NCBI RefSeq assembly: GCF_000365305.1
Contig: NZ_CM001841.1
Span: 4,588,957-4,652,956, forward strand
From: Dickeya dianthicola NCPPB 453
Lineage (GTDB): Bacteria; Pseudomonadota; Gammaproteobacteria; Enterobacterales; Enterobacteriaceae
DNA: 64,000 nt
Reading direction: 5' to 3'
Below the pieces are notes generated by a model that was not told where the DNA came from, did not search any database, and worked only from the letters and a program-made list of their open reading frames with translations. The translations under genes and the position numbers were made by a program. How positions within the stretch are numbered: the stretch's first letter is position 1; each line of letters begins with the position of its first letter. This document shows positions 49,593 to 63,749 of the stretch, in pieces.

Positions 49593-50963
49593 CTATTTTT
49601 TCTTCACCGGGCGTTTCCAGCCGGTGATATGGGTTTGTTTAACGCGGCCGATGACCAGTTCGTTTTCACTCACGTTACGGGTGACCGTGGTGCCGGCCCC
49701 AATGGTGGCGCCGTTGGCCACCTTAACGGGTGCTATCAACTGGCTATCCGAACCGACAAATACATCGTCGCCGATCACCGTCTGGTGCTTGTTGGCGCCA
49801 TCGTAGTTACAGGTAATAACGCCCGCGCCGATGTTCACGCCCGCGCCGATATCCGCATCGCCGAGGTAGGTCAAATGACCGGCTTTCGATCCTTTGCCGA
49901 GACGCGCTTTTTTCAATTCGACGAAATTGCCTACGTGCGCGTCCTCTTCCAGCACTGCGCCGGGGCGCAGGCGGGCGAACGGACCGACAGTGCAACGTGC
50001 TTCCAGCGCCGCGTTTTCCACCACGGTGTAAGGGCTTAGTTCGCAATCGTCGCCGATTACGCTATTTTTTATCACGCAGCCCGCACCGATTTTAACCCGA
50101 TTACCCAGCGTCACCCGGCCTTCCAAAATGACGTTGGTGTCGATCGTCACATCTCGCCCGTGCGTCAGCTCGCCACGCAGGTCGAACCGGGCCGGGTCCA
50201 GCAGCATGACGCCAGCCAGCAACAGCTGCTCGGCCTGCTCGCGCTGGTAAGTACGCTCCAGCGTCGCCAGTTGCAGGCGGTTGTTGATGCCTTCCACTTC
50301 GCTCAACCGCGACGGCTGCACTGCCGCCACGCGCTGGCCTTCCTGCGACGCCATAGCGATGATATCGGTAAGATAATATTCGCCCTGCACATTGTGATTA
50401 TTGAGCTGGCTTAACCAACGCTTCAAATCGCGCCCGCCCGCCACCAGAATGCCAGTGTTGATTTCACTGATCGCACGCTGCTGTTCGGTGGCGTCCTTAT
50501 GCTCCACAATCCCCACCACCTCGCCATTGTGCCGCACAATGCGGCCGTAGCCGCTAGGGTCGGCCAGGTTAACGGTCAGCAAACCAATCCCGCCTTGCGG
50601 TTTGGCCGCCACCAGACCTTGCAGCGTTTCAGGGGAGATCAGCGGCACATCGCCGTACAAAATCAGGATGTCTTCGTTATCGTCAAAACCGTCGGCCGCC
50701 TGCTGCACCGCATGACCGGTCCCCAACTGCTCGGCCTGCAATACCCAGTTCAGCGACGTTTCCGTCAGCGTTTCCCGGATAAGATCCGCGCCATGCCCGT
50801 AGACCAGATGAATGCGCCGGGCGCCAACGTCCATCGCGGCATCAATCACATGCTGAACAATCGGTTTACCCGCCAGAGGGTGGAGGACTTTGGGAAGATC
50901 GGAATACATGCGAGTTCCCTTACCGGCGGCAAGGATAACCACACTCATTGCACTGTTTGACAT
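49593..50963 (-). CDS. glmU: Bifunctional GlcNAc-1-P uridyltransferase / GlcN-1-P acetyltransferase
   Basis: GlmU finishes UDP-GlcNAc synthesis. The 456-residue enzyme has an N-terminal pyrophosphorylase ([21 protein letters not shown]) and a C-terminal left-handed beta-helix of hexapeptide repeats ending in the acetyltransferase site ([18 protein letters not shown]). The start MSNSAMSVV at 50963 matches the E. coli length; Met at 50969 is an alternative. Confidence 0.97.
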   Translation of the reverse strand: MSNSAMSVVILAAGKGTRMYSDLPKVLHPLAGKPIVQHVIDAAMDVGARRIHLVYGHGADLIRETLTETSLNWVLQAEQLGTGHAVQQAADGFDDNEDILILYGDVPLISPETLQGLVAAKPQGGIGLLTVNLADPSGYGRIVRHNGEVVGIVEHKDATEQQRAISEINTGILVAGGRDLKRWLSQLNNHNVQGEYYLTDIIAMASQEGQRVAAVQPSRLSEVEGINNRLQLATLERTYQREQAEQLLLAGVMLLDPARFDLRGELTHGRDVTIDTNVILEGRVTLGNRVKIGAGCVIKNSVIGDDCELSPYTVVENAALEARCTVGPFARLRPGAVLEEDAHVGNFVELKKARLGKGSKAGHLTYLGDADIGAGVNIGAGVITCNYDGANKHQTVIGDDVFVGSDSQLIAPVKVANGATIGAGTTVTRNVSENELVIGRVKQTHITGWKRPVKKK

Positions 50964-51119
50964 AGGCATCCTGACTAAAAACTGAATGGCGTCTCACTGG
51001 AGGCGGACGAACGAAAGTAAACCCGTTATCGCACCGGATTACTACATATTTTTCAGCGAAAAATACGTCTCAGGACCCGATCCAGGCTGAAAAAAACGCT
51101 ACAGTTTGTGAAGCATACA

Positions 51120-51136
51120 AAAGAAACAGCGTTTCA
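51120..51136 (+). promoter_or_regulatory. KdgR box in the pelX promoter
   Basis: AAAGAAACAGCGTTTCA matches 16 of 17 positions of the KdgR consensus AATRAAAYRNYRTTTYA. It lies just before a -10-like CATAAT at 51145-51150, covering the -35 region, which is where KdgR blocks pectinolysis genes until pectin breakdown products appear. Confidence 0.8.
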
Positions 51137-51184
51137 TTTTTTGACATAATGCGCCGATCAATAACAAATAATGATGGGGAAAAC

Positions 51185-53389
51185 ATGAAATATGCTGTTT
51201 CGGGGCTGATATCTGTCGCTCTTAATTCGCTTTTGCTTCTGGGTTCCAACACCACCTTTGCCGCCACTCAGGATGCAGCGCCGGTCTGGCGCGGTATCGC
51301 GTTCGGCCAGTCCACCGATGTGAATTTCGCGACCAACGTCTTGCCGAACAAGGTCGGCGTCAACGATGTCACCATCAACGGCAAAAAACTGACGGTAAAT
51401 GACAAGGTCGATCTCTCCGCGCCGATTACCATCGAAAGCCGGGGAGGAAAAATCGCCAATACGCATGACGGTTTGACTTTTTTCTACACGCAGTTGCCCG
51501 CCAATGTGAATTTCACGCTGCAATCCGATGTGACGGTCGATCAGTTCGGCCCGGAAAGCGACGCCAAACCCAACGCACAGGAAGGCGCCGGTCTGCTGGT
51601 GCGCGATATTCTCGGCGTGCCGCGTCAGGAGCCATTGAAAGAAGGGTACGAAGAGTTTCCGGCGGCATCGAACATGGTGATGAACGCCATCATGACGCAG
51701 GATAAGAAATCGAAAACCGAAGTGAAGATGCAGCTCATCAGCCGTGATGGCGTTACGCAGCCCTGGGGCAACACCAACGCAGAAATCACCCGCGCCAGCT
51801 ATCAGGAAAAAATCAATCTGGAACAGACGCCGACTTTCCGCCTGAAACTGGAACGCACCGATGACGGGTTCATCACCTCGTATGCGCCCAAAGGCAGCGA
51901 TCAATGGGTGAGCAAGACCGAAAAAGGCGCGGATCTCGTTACCCGTCAGGACAAGGATCATTACTATGTGGGATTTTTCGCCTCCCGCAATGTGAAGATA
52001 ACCATCAGTAACGCCAGCCTGACCACCAGCCCGGCCAACACCAAACCTTCCACTCCATTCAAAGCAGAAGCCAATGCGCCGCTGTTGCAGGTAGCATCGT
52101 CACCGCTCTCTGCCAGCGACACCTATCCGGTTCAGGCGCGGGTCAATTATAACGGCACCGTTGAAGTGTTCCAGAACGGCAAATCGCTCGGCAAACCGCA
52201 ACAGATTCGCGCCGGCAATTATTTTTCTCTTACCGCGAAGCTGACGCAGCCCAAATCGGATTTCAAACTGATTTACGTGCCGGGTGAAGGCGAAGACAAA
52301 ACGGCGAAAGAAACCTCGTTCAGCGTGGCAAAAATCAAGCTGGCCGATGCCAAAAAGCTGTATGTTTCTCCGGACGGCAAAGCCGACAACAACGGCAGCA
52401 AGGATGCGCCGCTGGATATCAAAACGGCCATCAACGCCCTACAGACCGGCGGCACACTGTGGTTGATGGACGGCGACTACAGCGCCACCGTAATTCCGGT
52501 TAGCGCCAGCGGCAACGCCAACGGCATTAAAACGCTGATGCCGGTCGGCAAAAAGGCGGTATTCCACGGCCTGCAGCTCAACGCCAGCTATTGGAAAGTC
52601 AAAGGAATTGAAATCACGGAAAAAAGTTTCCGTATTGAGGGCAGCCGCAACCAGATTGAACAAGTGCTGGCGCACCACTGCGACAACACCGGTATTCAGG
52701 TTTCCTCCAACGACAGTGTGGGCCGTCCGCTGTGGGCCAGCCATAACCTGATTCTGAACTCGGAATCGCACAGCAATCAGGATCCCAGCAAAAAAGATGC
52801 GGACGGTTTCGCCGTGAAAATGCGCGTCGGCGAGGGTAACGTGATTCGCGGCGCGTTCTCCCACGACAACGTTGATGACGGCTTCGACCTGTTCAACAAA
52901 ATTGAAGACGGCCCGAACGGGGTTGTGGTGATCGAGAATTCCATTTCGGTCAACAACACCAGCAACGGCTTTAAACTGGGGGGCGAAGGCCAGCCAGTGG
53001 CCCATCAGGTGAAGAATAGCATCGCTATCGGTAATCACATGGACGGGTTCAGCGACAACTTCAACCCGGGCGCGCTGCAAGTCTCCAACAACATCGCGCT
53101 GGATAACGTTCGCTTCAACTTTATCTTCCGCCCAAGCCCTTATTATGGCCCGGAAAAACAAGGTATTTTCAAAAACAACGTTTCGCTGCGTACTCACACC
53201 GGCAAGTATGACGATGCCGTAGTGGGCCGGGTGGACGTCAGCAACTACTTCATCAAGAATAACCGTGCGCTCAACAGCCAGGGCAAGGAGATCACGACGG
53301 CGAATTACAAATCCGTCGCCGTACCGGCGGTCTTCAGCCGCGATGAAAAAGGTAATCTGCAACTGGGCGATTTTCTGAAGAAGAAATAA
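51185..53389 (+). CDS. pelX: Exo-polygalacturonate lyase, PL9 family
   Basis: PelX cleaves polygalacturonate by beta-elimination, releasing unsaturated dimers; in Erwinia chrysanthemi it is periplasmic. The 734-residue precursor has a signal peptide (MKYAVSGLISVALNSLLLLG to FAA). Residues ~27-390 form N-terminal beta domains; ~391-700 form the PL9 parallel beta-helix starting KLYVSPDGKADNNG. Calcium-site aspartates appear in KKDADGFAVK (~536-545) and DNVDDGFDLF (~561-570), and the likely catalytic Lys in NGFKLGGEG (~595). ATG 51185 has GGGGA upstream. It is a single-gene unit facing the ATP synthase operon, with a KdgR box. Domain bounds are estimates. Confidence 0.9.
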   Translation: MKYAVSGLISVALNSLLLLGSNTTFAATQDAAPVWRGIAFGQSTDVNFATNVLPNKVGVNDVTINGKKLTVNDKVDLSAPITIESRGGKIANTHDGLTFFYTQLPANVNFTLQSDVTVDQFGPESDAKPNAQEGAGLLVRDILGVPRQEPLKEGYEEFPAASNMVMNAIMTQDKKSKTEVKMQLISRDGVTQPWGNTNAEITRASYQEKINLEQTPTFRLKLERTDDGFITSYAPKGSDQWVSKTEKGADLVTRQDKDHYYVGFFASRNVKITISNASLTTSPANTKPSTPFKAEANAPLLQVASSPLSASDTYPVQARVNYNGTVEVFQNGKSLGKPQQIRAGNYFSLTAKLTQPKSDFKLIYVPGEGEDKTAKETSFSVAKIKLADAKKLYVSPDGKADNNGSKDAPLDIKTAINALQTGGTLWLMDGDYSATVIPVSASGNANGIKTLMPVGKKAVFHGLQLNASYWKVKGIEITEKSFRIEGSRNQIEQVLAHHCDNTGIQVSSNDSVGRPLWASHNLILNSESHSNQDPSKKDADGFAVKMRVGEGNVIRGAFSHDNVDDGFDLFNKIEDGPNGVVVIENSISVNNTSNGFKLGGEGQPVAHQVKNSIAIGNHMDGFSDNFNPGALQVSNNIALDNVRFNFIFRPSPYYGPEKQGIFKNNVSLRTHTGKYDDAVVGRVDVSNYFIKNNRALNSQGKEITTANYKSVAVPAVFSRDEKGNLQLGDFLKKK

Positions 53390-53455
53390 CCGACATAAAC
53401 CAGCGGGCGCTGAAACCGGCACCCGTCAGCACCAGCCTGACTGAGTGTCGGGCAT

Positions 53456-53486
53456 AAAAAAAGCCAGCTGAATCAGCTGGCTTTTT
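53456..53486. terminator. Bidirectional terminator between pelX and atpC
   Basis: A run of A, stem AAGCCAGCTG / CAGCTGGCTT around a three-base loop, then TTT. It serves both convergent genes. Confidence 0.9.
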
Positions 53487-53543
53487 ACATCTGCATAATG
53501 GTTACATCTGCATGATGAGTTACATCCGCATCTGTTACATCGC
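53485..53543. repeat. Tandem repeats of the atpC 3' end
   Basis: TTACATCTGCATAATGG (53485), TTACATCTGCATGATGAG (53502), TTACATCCGCATCTG (53520) and TTACATCGC (53535). The last is the real atpC stop with its final codon; the others are downstream copies of the same sense, 15-18 bases apart. They abut the terminator. Confidence 0.85.
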
Positions 53544-53957
53544 TTTTTTGGTCAGCTCGATGACACGCAGCTTGGCAATGGCTTTTGCCAAATCGGCAGA
53601 CGCCTGAGCATAATCCACATCACCGTGTGTATTGCGAATATGCTCTTCCGCTTTGCGCTTCGCTTCCAGCGCACGCGCTTCATCAAGATCCTGCCCACGA
53701 ATGGCGGTATCGGACAGCACGGTCACCATGTTCGGTTGTACCTCAAGGATACCGCCGGACAGGTAGATATACTCTTCTTCGCCGTGCTGTTTAACAATGC
53801 GCACCATACCAGGCTTAATGGCCGTGAGCAGGGGGGCGTGGCCAGGATAAATTCCCAGTTCGCCTTCGCTACCGGTCACCTGGATCTTCTGCACCAGACC
53901 GGAAAACATTGCCTGTTCCGCACTAACGACATCCAGATGGTAAGTCATAGCAGCCAT
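53535..53957 (-). CDS. atpC: ATP synthase epsilon subunit
   Basis: The epsilon subunit belongs to the central stalk of F1 and can inhibit ATP hydrolysis. The 140-residue product matches the family throughout, from [17 protein letters not shown] to the helical end [10 protein letters not shown]. Start 53957 gives one extra Ala compared with E. coli. Last gene of the atp operon. Confidence 0.97.
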   Translation of the reverse strand: MAAMTYHLDVVSAEQAMFSGLVQKIQVTGSEGELGIYPGHAPLLTAIKPGMVRIVKQHGEEEYIYLSGGILEVQPNMVTVLSDTAIRGQDLDEARALEAKRKAEEHIRNTHGDVDYAQASADLAKAIAKLRVIELTKKAM

Positions 53958-53977
53958 ATCACCCTCCTATCAAGGCG

Positions 53978-55408
<1,431 letters not shown>

Positions 55409-56272
55409 TTAAACCGCGGAGGCTCCCGATACGATTTCGGTGAGTTCCTGAGTGATGCTTGCCTGACGAGCCTTGTTGTAAACCAACTGCAGCTCTTTGA
55501 TCAGGTTGCCGCCGTTATCCGTTGCGGCCTTCATCGCTACCATTCGCGCGGCCTGTTCACTGGCCAGGTTTTCTACGACGCCCTGATAAACCTGAGACTC
55601 CACATAGCGGCGCAACAGGGTATCCAGTAGCGACTTAGGATCGGGTTCATACAGATAATCCCAGGATTTTTTCGTCAGCTCGCCTTCTTCTACCGGAGGC
55701 AATGGCAGCAGCTGAACAACTTGCGGAGCCTGAGACATGGTATTGATGAACTTGTTGCTCACCACGTACAGTTTGTCCAGACGACCTTCGTCGTAGGCCT
55801 GCAGCATGACTTTCACCGGCCCGATCAATTCGGACAGCGAAGGGTTATCCCCCATGCCGGTAACCTGAGCAACAATGTTTGCGCCTACTGAACCGAAGAA
55901 AGAGACGCCTTTGGAACCAATCATCGCCAAGTCGATCTCGGCGCCTTTTTCATTCCAGGCTTTCATTTCGCCCAGCAGCTTCTTGAACAGGTTAATGTTC
56001 AGGCCACCGCACAGGCCACGGTCGGTAGACACCACCAGATACCCGACGCGCTTGACTTCACGCTCTTCCAGGTACGGGTGTTTATATTCCAGATTCCCTA
56101 ACGCAAGGTGACCAATCACTTTACGTGTGGTTTCCGCATAAGGACGGCTGGCCGCCATACGATCCTGCGATTTACGCATTTTGGAAGCGGCGACCATTTC
56201 CATCGCTTTGGTGATCTTCTGCGTGTTCTGGACGCTTCCGATCTTACTACGTATCTCTTTTGCGCCGGCCAT
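55409..56272 (-). CDS. atpG: ATP synthase gamma subunit
   Basis: The rotating central shaft of F1, 287 residues. The N-terminal helix [20 protein letters not shown] and the C-terminal helix with [20 protein letters not shown] form the coiled coil; [11 protein letters not shown] is the family signature. Confidence 0.98.
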   Translation of the reverse strand: MAGAKEIRSKIGSVQNTQKITKAMEMVAASKMRKSQDRMAASRPYAETTRKVIGHLALGNLEYKHPYLEEREVKRVGYLVVSTDRGLCGGLNINLFKKLLGEMKAWNEKGAEIDLAMIGSKGVSFFGSVGANIVAQVTGMGDNPSLSELIGPVKVMLQAYDEGRLDKLYVVSNKFINTMSQAPQVVQLLPLPPVEEGELTKKSWDYLYEPDPKSLLDTLLRRYVESQVYQGVVENLASEQAARMVAMKAATDNGGNLIKELQLVYNKARQASITQELTEIVSGASAV

Positions 56273-56324
56273 CTTAGCTTCTCCTCATGCCTAGCGGCCT
56301 GCCGTTAGGACAGGCCACGGGGCG

Positions 56325-57866
56325 TCACCAGGACTGGGTTGCCTTAAAGATATCGAGGATATTTTTGAATTTACCCTCGATCTCATCGTTATAAGCGCCA
56401 GTCTGGTCGATCTGCTGCAGAAGCTCGCCGTGCTCACGGCTGGCATAGGCCAGCAGCGCGGCTTCGAAACTGCCGACTTTCGCCAGTTCAACGTCTTCCA
56501 GATAACCGCGTTCAGCCGCGAACAGCACCAGAGACTGCTGCGCAACGGACATCGGCGCATACTGTTTCTGTTTCAGCAGCTCGGTCACTTTCTGACCGTG
56601 GCTGAGCTGTTTACGGGTCGCGTCGTCCAGATCGGAGGCAAACTGGGAGAAAGCGGCCAGTTCACGGTACTGTGCCAGCGCGGTACGGATACCACCGGAC
56701 AGTTTCTTCATGATCTTGGTCTGCGCGGCGCCGCCCACACGGGATACGGAGATCCCCGGGTTAACCGCCGGACGGATACCGGAGTTGAACAGGTTGGATT
56801 CCAGGAAGATCTGACCGTCGGTAATCGAGATAACGTTGGTCGGAACGAACGCGGACACGTCGCCAGCCTGCGTTTCGATGATAGGCAGAGCGGTCAGAGA
56901 ACCGGTTTTCCCTTTCACATCCCCTTTGGTAAAGGCTTCCACGTACTCGGCGTTAACACGCGCAGCACGCTCCAGCAGACGGGAGTGCAGGTAGAACACG
57001 TCGCCCGGATAGGCTTCACGACCTGGCGGACGACGCAGCAGCAGGGAAATCTGACGATAAGCGACAGCCTGCTTGGACAGATCATCATAAATGATCAGCG
57101 CGTCTTCGCCGCGATCGCGGAAGTATTCGCCCATAGCGCAACCGGCATACGGCGCCAGGTATTGCAGCGCAGCAGACTCGGACGCCGTTGCCACCACCAC
57201 GATGGTGTTGGACAGCGCGCCATGCTCTTCCAATTTACGCACCACGTTAGCAATGGTGGACGCTTTCTGGCCGATAGCGACATAAATACATTTGATGCCG
57301 GAATCACGCTGATTGATGATGGCATCAATTGCCAGAGCGGTTTTACCGGTCTGACGGTCGCCGATGACCAGTTCACGCTGACCACGGCCGATAGGAATCA
57401 TGGCGTCAACGGACTTGTAACCGGTCTGCACCGGCTGATCAACGGACTGACGGTCGATAACGCCCGGCGCGATGGCTTCGACAGGAGAAAATCCGTCGTG
57501 CTCCAGCGGACCTTTACCATCGATAGGCGCACCCAGCGTGTTGACCACACGCCCAAGCAAGCCACGGCCAACCGGTACTTCCAGAATACGGCCGGTGCAT
57601 TTTATTTTCATGCCTTCGGCCAGATCTGCATACGGCCCCATGACGACCGCACCAACGGAGTCGCGCTCCAGGTTCAGTGCAATGGCGTAACGGTTGCCCG
57701 GCAGAGAGATCATTTCCCCCTGCATGACATCGGCCAGGCCGTGTACGCGGATGATCCCGTCACTGACGGAAACAATGGTACCTTCGTTGTGAGCTTCACT
57801 CACAACGTTGAACTGAGCAATCCGCTGCTTGATCAGTTCACTGATTTCGGTGGAATTCAGTTGCAT
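56325..57866 (-). CDS. atpA: ATP synthase alpha subunit
   Basis: The non-catalytic nucleotide-binding subunit of F1, 513 residues as in E. coli. The P-loop GDRQTGKTA is near residue 169, followed by [21 protein letters not shown] with the arginine finger region downstream ([11 protein letters not shown]). A 527-codon frame on the other strand is a shadow. Confidence 0.98.
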   Translation of the reverse strand: MQLNSTEISELIKQRIAQFNVVSEAHNEGTIVSVSDGIIRVHGLADVMQGEMISLPGNRYAIALNLERDSVGAVVMGPYADLAEGMKIKCTGRILEVPVGRGLLGRVVNTLGAPIDGKGPLEHDGFSPVEAIAPGVIDRQSVDQPVQTGYKSVDAMIPIGRGQRELVIGDRQTGKTALAIDAIINQRDSGIKCIYVAIGQKASTIANVVRKLEEHGALSNTIVVVATASESAALQYLAPYAGCAMGEYFRDRGEDALIIYDDLSKQAVAYRQISLLLRRPPGREAYPGDVFYLHSRLLERAARVNAEYVEAFTKGDVKGKTGSLTALPIIETQAGDVSAFVPTNVISITDGQIFLESNLFNSGIRPAVNPGISVSRVGGAAQTKIMKKLSGGIRTALAQYRELAAFSQFASDLDDATRKQLSHGQKVTELLKQKQYAPMSVAQQSLVLFAAERGYLEDVELAKVGSFEAALLAYASREHGELLQQIDQTGAYNDEIEGKFKNILDIFKATQSW

Positions 57867-57878
57867 GCTCCAGTCCCC

Positions 57879-58412
57879 TTAAGACTGCAAGACGTCTGCC
57901 AGACGTTCCAGACGACCACGAATACTGCCGTCTATCACCATATCGCCCGCGCGGATCACCACGCCGGCCATAACAGACTTATCGATTTTGCAATTCAGCT
58001 TAACTTTACGTGACAGACGTTGTTCCATTGCAGCGGTTATCCCGGATAACTGCTGCTCGCTCAACGTGGCGGCGGAAATCACCTCTACATCAACGGTCGA
58101 TTCCAGCTCCGCGCGCAATTGAACAAACTGTTCCAGCACTTCAGGCAGCACCGGCAAACGTCCGTTTTCAGCCATCACCCGGATCAGGTTCTGGCCCGCT
58201 TCATCCAGTTGATCACCACACACGGTAATGAACGTTTGCGCCATAGTCTGAGGAGCGATGGCTCCGGCAAGCATCCCGGCAATATGTTCATTACGCGCAA
58301 CTTCGGCAGCAAATGCCAGCATTTGCTGCCAGCGATCAAGCGCCTGGTTTTCAACGGCAAAGTCAAAAGCTGCTTTGGCATAGGGGCGAGCTACCGTGAC
58401 AAATTCAGACAT
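57879..58412 (-). CDS. atpH: ATP synthase delta subunit
   Basis: The delta subunit fixes the peripheral stalk to the top of F1. The 177-residue product starts [19 protein letters not shown] and has the C-terminal [20 protein letters not shown] and [12 protein letters not shown] signatures. Confidence 0.97.
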   Translation of the reverse strand: MSEFVTVARPYAKAAFDFAVENQALDRWQQMLAFAAEVARNEHIAGMLAGAIAPQTMAQTFITVCGDQLDEAGQNLIRVMAENGRLPVLPEVLEQFVQLRAELESTVDVEVISAATLSEQQLSGITAAMEQRLSRKVKLNCKIDKSVMAGVVIRAGDMVIDGSIRGRLERLADVLQS

Positions 58413-58426
58413 CGGCCCCTCCCTCC

Positions 58427-58897
58427 TTACAGTTCAGCGACCAGTTTATCAACGATGTCGCTGTTGGCAGCTTCATCCACGGAACGTTCAATAATTTTCT
58501 CGGCACCGGCAATAGCCAGAATAGCAACCTGCTTACGCAACTCTTCACGGGCACGTTTGCGTTCGGCTTCGATTTCAGCCTGCGCCTGCGCCACGATTTT
58601 GTTGCGTTCCACTTCTGCTTCCGCTTTCACTTCGTCCAGAATCTGAGCACGCTGTTTGTTTGCCTGCTCGATGATCACCTGAGCTTCCGCTTTGGCTTTC
58701 TTCAGTTGGTCGGTCGCATTGGCCTGCGCTAAGTTCAGATCTTTTTTGGCACGTTCAGCAGAAGCAAGACCGTCAGCAATTTCTTTCTGACGCTTTTCAA
58801 TGGCAGCCATAATCGGCGGCCATACATACTTCATGCAGAACCAGACAAACAGGACGAACGCAATGGCCTGGCCGAGGATTGTTGCGTTAAGATTCAC
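58427..58897 (-). CDS. atpF: ATP synthase b subunit
   Basis: The peripheral stalk: a single N-terminal membrane helix ([20 protein letters not shown]) and a long charged coiled coil. 156 residues, as in E. coli. Confidence 0.97.
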   Translation of the reverse strand: MNLNATILGQAIAFVLFVWFCMKYVWPPIMAAIEKRQKEIADGLASAERAKKDLNLAQANATDQLKKAKAEAQVIIEQANKQRAQILDEVKAEAEVERNKIVAQAQAEIEAERKRAREELRKQVAILAIAGAEKIIERSVDEAANSDIVDKLVAEL

Positions 58898-58942
58898 AGC
58901 ACAATGCCTCTTTCATGAGTTAAATGAGTCGATGTCTTTTTA

Positions 58943-59220
<278 letters not shown>

Positions 59221-59250
59221 TCAGTTAAAACGTTGTAGTGTTGTGAAAAA

Positions 59251-60448
<1,198 letters not shown>

Positions 60449-61069
60449 GGCGATTCTCCGTACCTTTTCAGAGGTATGCTGAATGACCGTATAAAACTGC
60501 CTTTGCAGTACCGAGTCAAGCAGCGAAAAACGAGCAAATTATACGGGTCATCCATGCGAATTCAATCGATAAGTAGCAAAAAGGTGAACGATTATTTAAA
60601 TTTATTTCCGAAGCCTTATTTTCACCAACTATCCCTGAAGTTCATTTTAGAGACTTGGCGCATTTGGCGCCGACAAGATGTGATATTTCTCACACAAAAT
60701 TGAACTGATACTTTTATATCTGAATTGATTTTTTTTTGTCTTTAGCAAAAAAAGCCATTTATCTTTTTTAATTTCAATAATTTAAAAAAAGAACATTCAC
60801 AAAACAGCATGAATACAGCCTCAAAACCATCTATTGACAAGCAGGATATTTTTTTCTCATGTTTTTAACACGCTTTGTCATCAAAATCTCTTTAGAATTA
60901 TGAAAGCATTCCACTGACAGACCGATTTTCGCCTCCGCGATAAGAAGATGGTACAGCAGAGTTGTAAAATTTCGGTGAATGCGGAAGGTTACTTAAGTCA
61001 TTATTTCATTTTTAGCTATCAGCCTGAGAATTTTACAACTATTCATGATTTTTTTGATAAATGACAAAA
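60449..61069. other. Long AT-rich promoter region of the atp operon
   Basis: 621 bp between rsmG and atpI, both on the minus strand, with no convincing gene. The right half (60700-61060) is very AT-rich. A perfect CRP-type palindrome lies at 60679-60694. The atp promoter should be here; I cannot place the -10 box with certainty. Confidence 0.55.
60679..60694. promoter_or_regulatory. CRP-type site upstream of the atp operon
   Basis: TGTGATATTTCTCACA is a perfect TGTGA-N6-TCACA, with AAGA before it and CAAA after it, close to the extended CRP consensus. It is about 230 bp upstream of atpI. Confidence 0.55.
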
Positions 61070-61690
61070 TCAGTTGGACTTAAGCACCACCAAATGCCGT
61101 TCCCCTTCCAGTCCGGGAACCGACAAAGGAACCACTTTCTCGACCGTCACACCCTGCGGCAGCAATCCCATCTCATCATGCGGAACAGTGCCTTTGAGAG
61201 CATAGAAACGCCCTTGCGGGCGCGACGGCAAATGATGGCACCACGTCACCATATCCTGCAGCGACGCGAAGGCTCGGCTGATCACGCCGTCAAACGGCGG
61301 TTCCGCCGGGAAATCTTCCACCCGATTCTGTACAGGTTCGATGTTGCCCAGGTTCAACTCATGTTGAACCTGACGCAGGAAACGAACCCGTTTTCCCAGA
61401 CTGTCCAGCAGGACAAAATGCGCATCCGGACGAGCGATAGCCAACGGCACGCCGGGCAGGCCGGGGCCAGTGCCGACATCGATAAAACGGTTTCCGACCA
61501 GATGTGGCTCAACCACCAGGCTGTCCATGATATGGCGGACCAGCATCTGTTCCGGTTCACGTACCGATGTCAGGTTATAGGCGTTATTCCACTTGTGGAG
61601 TAACGCCACATACTGGAGCAGCTGGTCTTTCTGCCGATCGGTCAGCGCTATTCCGGCGCGCTGCAGCAGGCTATTGAGTGTATCGAACAC
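61070..61690 (-). CDS. rsmG: 16S rRNA (guanine-527-N7)-methyltransferase
   Basis: RsmG methylates G527 of 16S rRNA; its loss gives low-level streptomycin resistance in relatives. SAM site [18 protein letters not shown] and [19 protein letters not shown] are family hallmarks. I chose a GTG at 61690 (206 residues, AGGA upstream) because it matches the E. coli length; ATG 61741 would add 17 residues that overlap the hairpin. Confidence 0.93.
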   Translation of the reverse strand: MFDTLNSLLQRAGIALTDRQKDQLLQYVALLHKWNNAYNLTSVREPEQMLVRHIMDSLVVEPHLVGNRFIDVGTGPGLPGVPLAIARPDAHFVLLDSLGKRVRFLRQVQHELNLGNIEPVQNRVEDFPAEPPFDGVISRAFASLQDMVTWCHHLPSRPQGRFYALKGTVPHDEMGLLPQGVTVEKVVPLSVPGLEGERHLVVLKSN

Positions 61691-61719
61691 GAATGAATCC
61701 TGATTGTCGGTTAATGCAA

Positions 61720-61742
61720 CATGGCCGCGAAAAGCGGCCATG
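61720..61742 (-). terminator. Stem-loop between mnmG and rsmG
   Basis: Perfect 9 bp stem CATGGCCGC / GCGGCCATG with a five-base loop, 25 bases past the mnmG stop. No T-tract; probably partial terminator or mRNA-stabilising. Confidence 0.5.
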
Positions 61743-61766
61743 CGTCAACATAAACGGTAGCGTTTC

Positions 61767-63656
61767 TCAGGCACTGCGCCGCAGCATACCCTGTTTTTTC
61801 AGCCAGACCAGCAGAATCGAGATGGCGGCGGGCGTGACGCCGGAAATACGCGATGCCTGGCCAATCGATCCCGGTTTGTGATCGTTGAGCTTGGCAATCA
61901 CCTCGTTTGACAAACCAGTCACCTGACGGTAATCCAGATCCGCCGGCAACAGCGTGTTTTCATTACGTAGTTGCTTTTCGATCTCATCCTGCTGGCGGGC
62001 GATATAGCCTTCGTATTTGACCTGAACTTCCACCTGCTCGGCCGCCTGAGCGTCACTCAACGCCGGCGCGAACATCGCTAACCCGGTCAGCTGCGTGTAA
62101 TCCATTTCCGGACGTCTTAACAGTTCTTCGCCATTGGCCTCGCGCGATAACGGCGATTTCAGCAGACTGTTGATCTGCTCTACGCCTTCAGACTGCGGGT
62201 GGACCAGCACATCGCGCAGACGCTGGCGTTCTTTCTCGATATTTTCCAGCTTCTCGTTGAAACGCGCCCAGCGCTCGTCATCCACCATGCCTAGCTCGCG
62301 ACCTATCTCGGTCAGGCGCAGATCGGCATTATCCTCGCGCAGCATCAGCCGGTATTCGGCGCGCGAGGTAAACATACGATACGGTTCCTTCGTCCCCAGC
62401 GTACAGAGATCGTCCACCAGCACGCCGATGTAAGCCTGATCGCGGCGCGGCGCCCAGCCTTCCAGATCAAACGCCAGACGAGCGGCGTTCAACCCCGCCA
62501 GCATCCCCTGCGCGGCAGCTTCTTCGTAACCGGTAGTGCCGTTGATCTGCCCGGCAAAAAACAGATTGTGGATAAACTTGTTTTCCAGCGTCGGCTTCAG
62601 GTCGCGCGGGTCAAAATAATCGTACTCAATGGCATAACCCGGTCGAACGATACGTGCGTTCGCCATGCCGTCCATAGAACGAACGATTTGCCACTGTACA
62701 TCGAACGGCAGGCTGGTGGAGATGCCGTTCGGGTAAATTTCGTTACTGGTCAGCCCTTCCGGCTCCAGGAAAATCTGGTGCGCATTGCGATCGGCAAACC
62801 GCATCACTTTGTCTTCGATAGACGGGCAATAACGAGGGCCGATCCCTTCGATCACCCCGGCGTACATCGGACTACGATCCAGATTACTGCGGATCACCTC
62901 GTGGGTGCGTTCGTTGGTATGGGTGATATAGCACGGCATCTGTGCCGGATGCTCGCTGGCGCTTCCCAGGAAAGAAAACACCGGCATAGGATCGTCGCCA
63001 TGCTGCGGCGCCAGAACGCTGAAATCGATAGTGCGGGCATCGATACGCGGCGGTGTACCGGTTTTCAAACGACCGACACGCAGGGGAAGTTCGCGTAAGC
63101 GGTGGGATAGTGCGATCGAAGGCGGATCGCCAGCGCGCCCGCCGCTGTAGTTGTCCAGGCCAATATGAATCTTGCCGTCAAGGAAGGTCCCTACCGTTAG
63201 CACCACGGCTTTAGCGCGGAATTTAAGCCCCATTTGGGTAACCGCGCCGACCACTTGATCGTTTTCCACAATCAGATCTTCCACCGCCTGCTGGAACAGC
63301 GTCAGATTAGGCTGGTTCTCCAGCGCAGTACGTACCGTCTGACGATACAGTACCCGGTCCGCCTGAGCGCGTGTGGCGCGTACCGCCGGGCCTTTGCTGG
63401 AGTTTAGTATCCTAAACTGAATACCGGCGCGATCGATGGCGCGTGCCATCAGGCCGCCCATAGCGTCGATCTCTTTTACCAGATGGCCTTTCCCGATACC
63501 GCCGATCGCCGGGTTGCAGGACATCTGGCCCAGCGTATCGATATTGTGCGTCAGTAAAAGGGTTTGACGTCCCATTCGGGCCGAGGCCATAGCGGCTTCA
63601 GTGCCCGCATGACCGCCACCGATCACGATGACGTCAAAAGGATCCGGATAAAACAT
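61767..63656 (-). CDS. mnmG: tRNA 5-carboxymethylaminomethyluridine-34 synthesis protein MnmG
   Basis: MnmG (GidA), with MnmE, modifies wobble uridine 34 of several tRNAs. The 629-residue FAD protein opens [20 protein letters not shown], with further signatures [12 protein letters not shown] and [13 protein letters not shown]. It is the first gene to the left of oriC, transcribed away from it, as in other enterobacteria; transcription through here affects origin topology in E. coli. Confidence 0.98.
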   Translation of the reverse strand: MFYPDPFDVIVIGGGHAGTEAAMASARMGRQTLLLTHNIDTLGQMSCNPAIGGIGKGHLVKEIDAMGGLMARAIDRAGIQFRILNSSKGPAVRATRAQADRVLYRQTVRTALENQPNLTLFQQAVEDLIVENDQVVGAVTQMGLKFRAKAVVLTVGTFLDGKIHIGLDNYSGGRAGDPPSIALSHRLRELPLRVGRLKTGTPPRIDARTIDFSVLAPQHGDDPMPVFSFLGSASEHPAQMPCYITHTNERTHEVIRSNLDRSPMYAGVIEGIGPRYCPSIEDKVMRFADRNAHQIFLEPEGLTSNEIYPNGISTSLPFDVQWQIVRSMDGMANARIVRPGYAIEYDYFDPRDLKPTLENKFIHNLFFAGQINGTTGYEEAAAQGMLAGLNAARLAFDLEGWAPRRDQAYIGVLVDDLCTLGTKEPYRMFTSRAEYRLMLREDNADLRLTEIGRELGMVDDERWARFNEKLENIEKERQRLRDVLVHPQSEGVEQINSLLKSPLSREANGEELLRRPEMDYTQLTGLAMFAPALSDAQAAEQVEVQVKYEGYIARQQDEIEKQLRNENTLLPADLDYRQVTGLSNEVIAKLNDHKPGSIGQASRISGVTPAAISILLVWLKKQGMLRRSA

Positions 63657-63749
63657 GGTGCTACACCTCGCGTGGTTGCGAACGATCGTTACTTGCCCTG
63701 GGGTGGGGGATTCTACTTAAGTTTGTGCCATCGACCAAGCCTGTTGGAT

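Noticed and set aside
56430..58013. 527-codon open frame opposite atpA
   Set aside because: Antisense shadow of a highly conserved gene caused by codon bias.
60476..60703. 75-codon plus-strand frame upstream of atpI
   Set aside because: No ribosome site, no domain, and it covers the expected atp promoter region.
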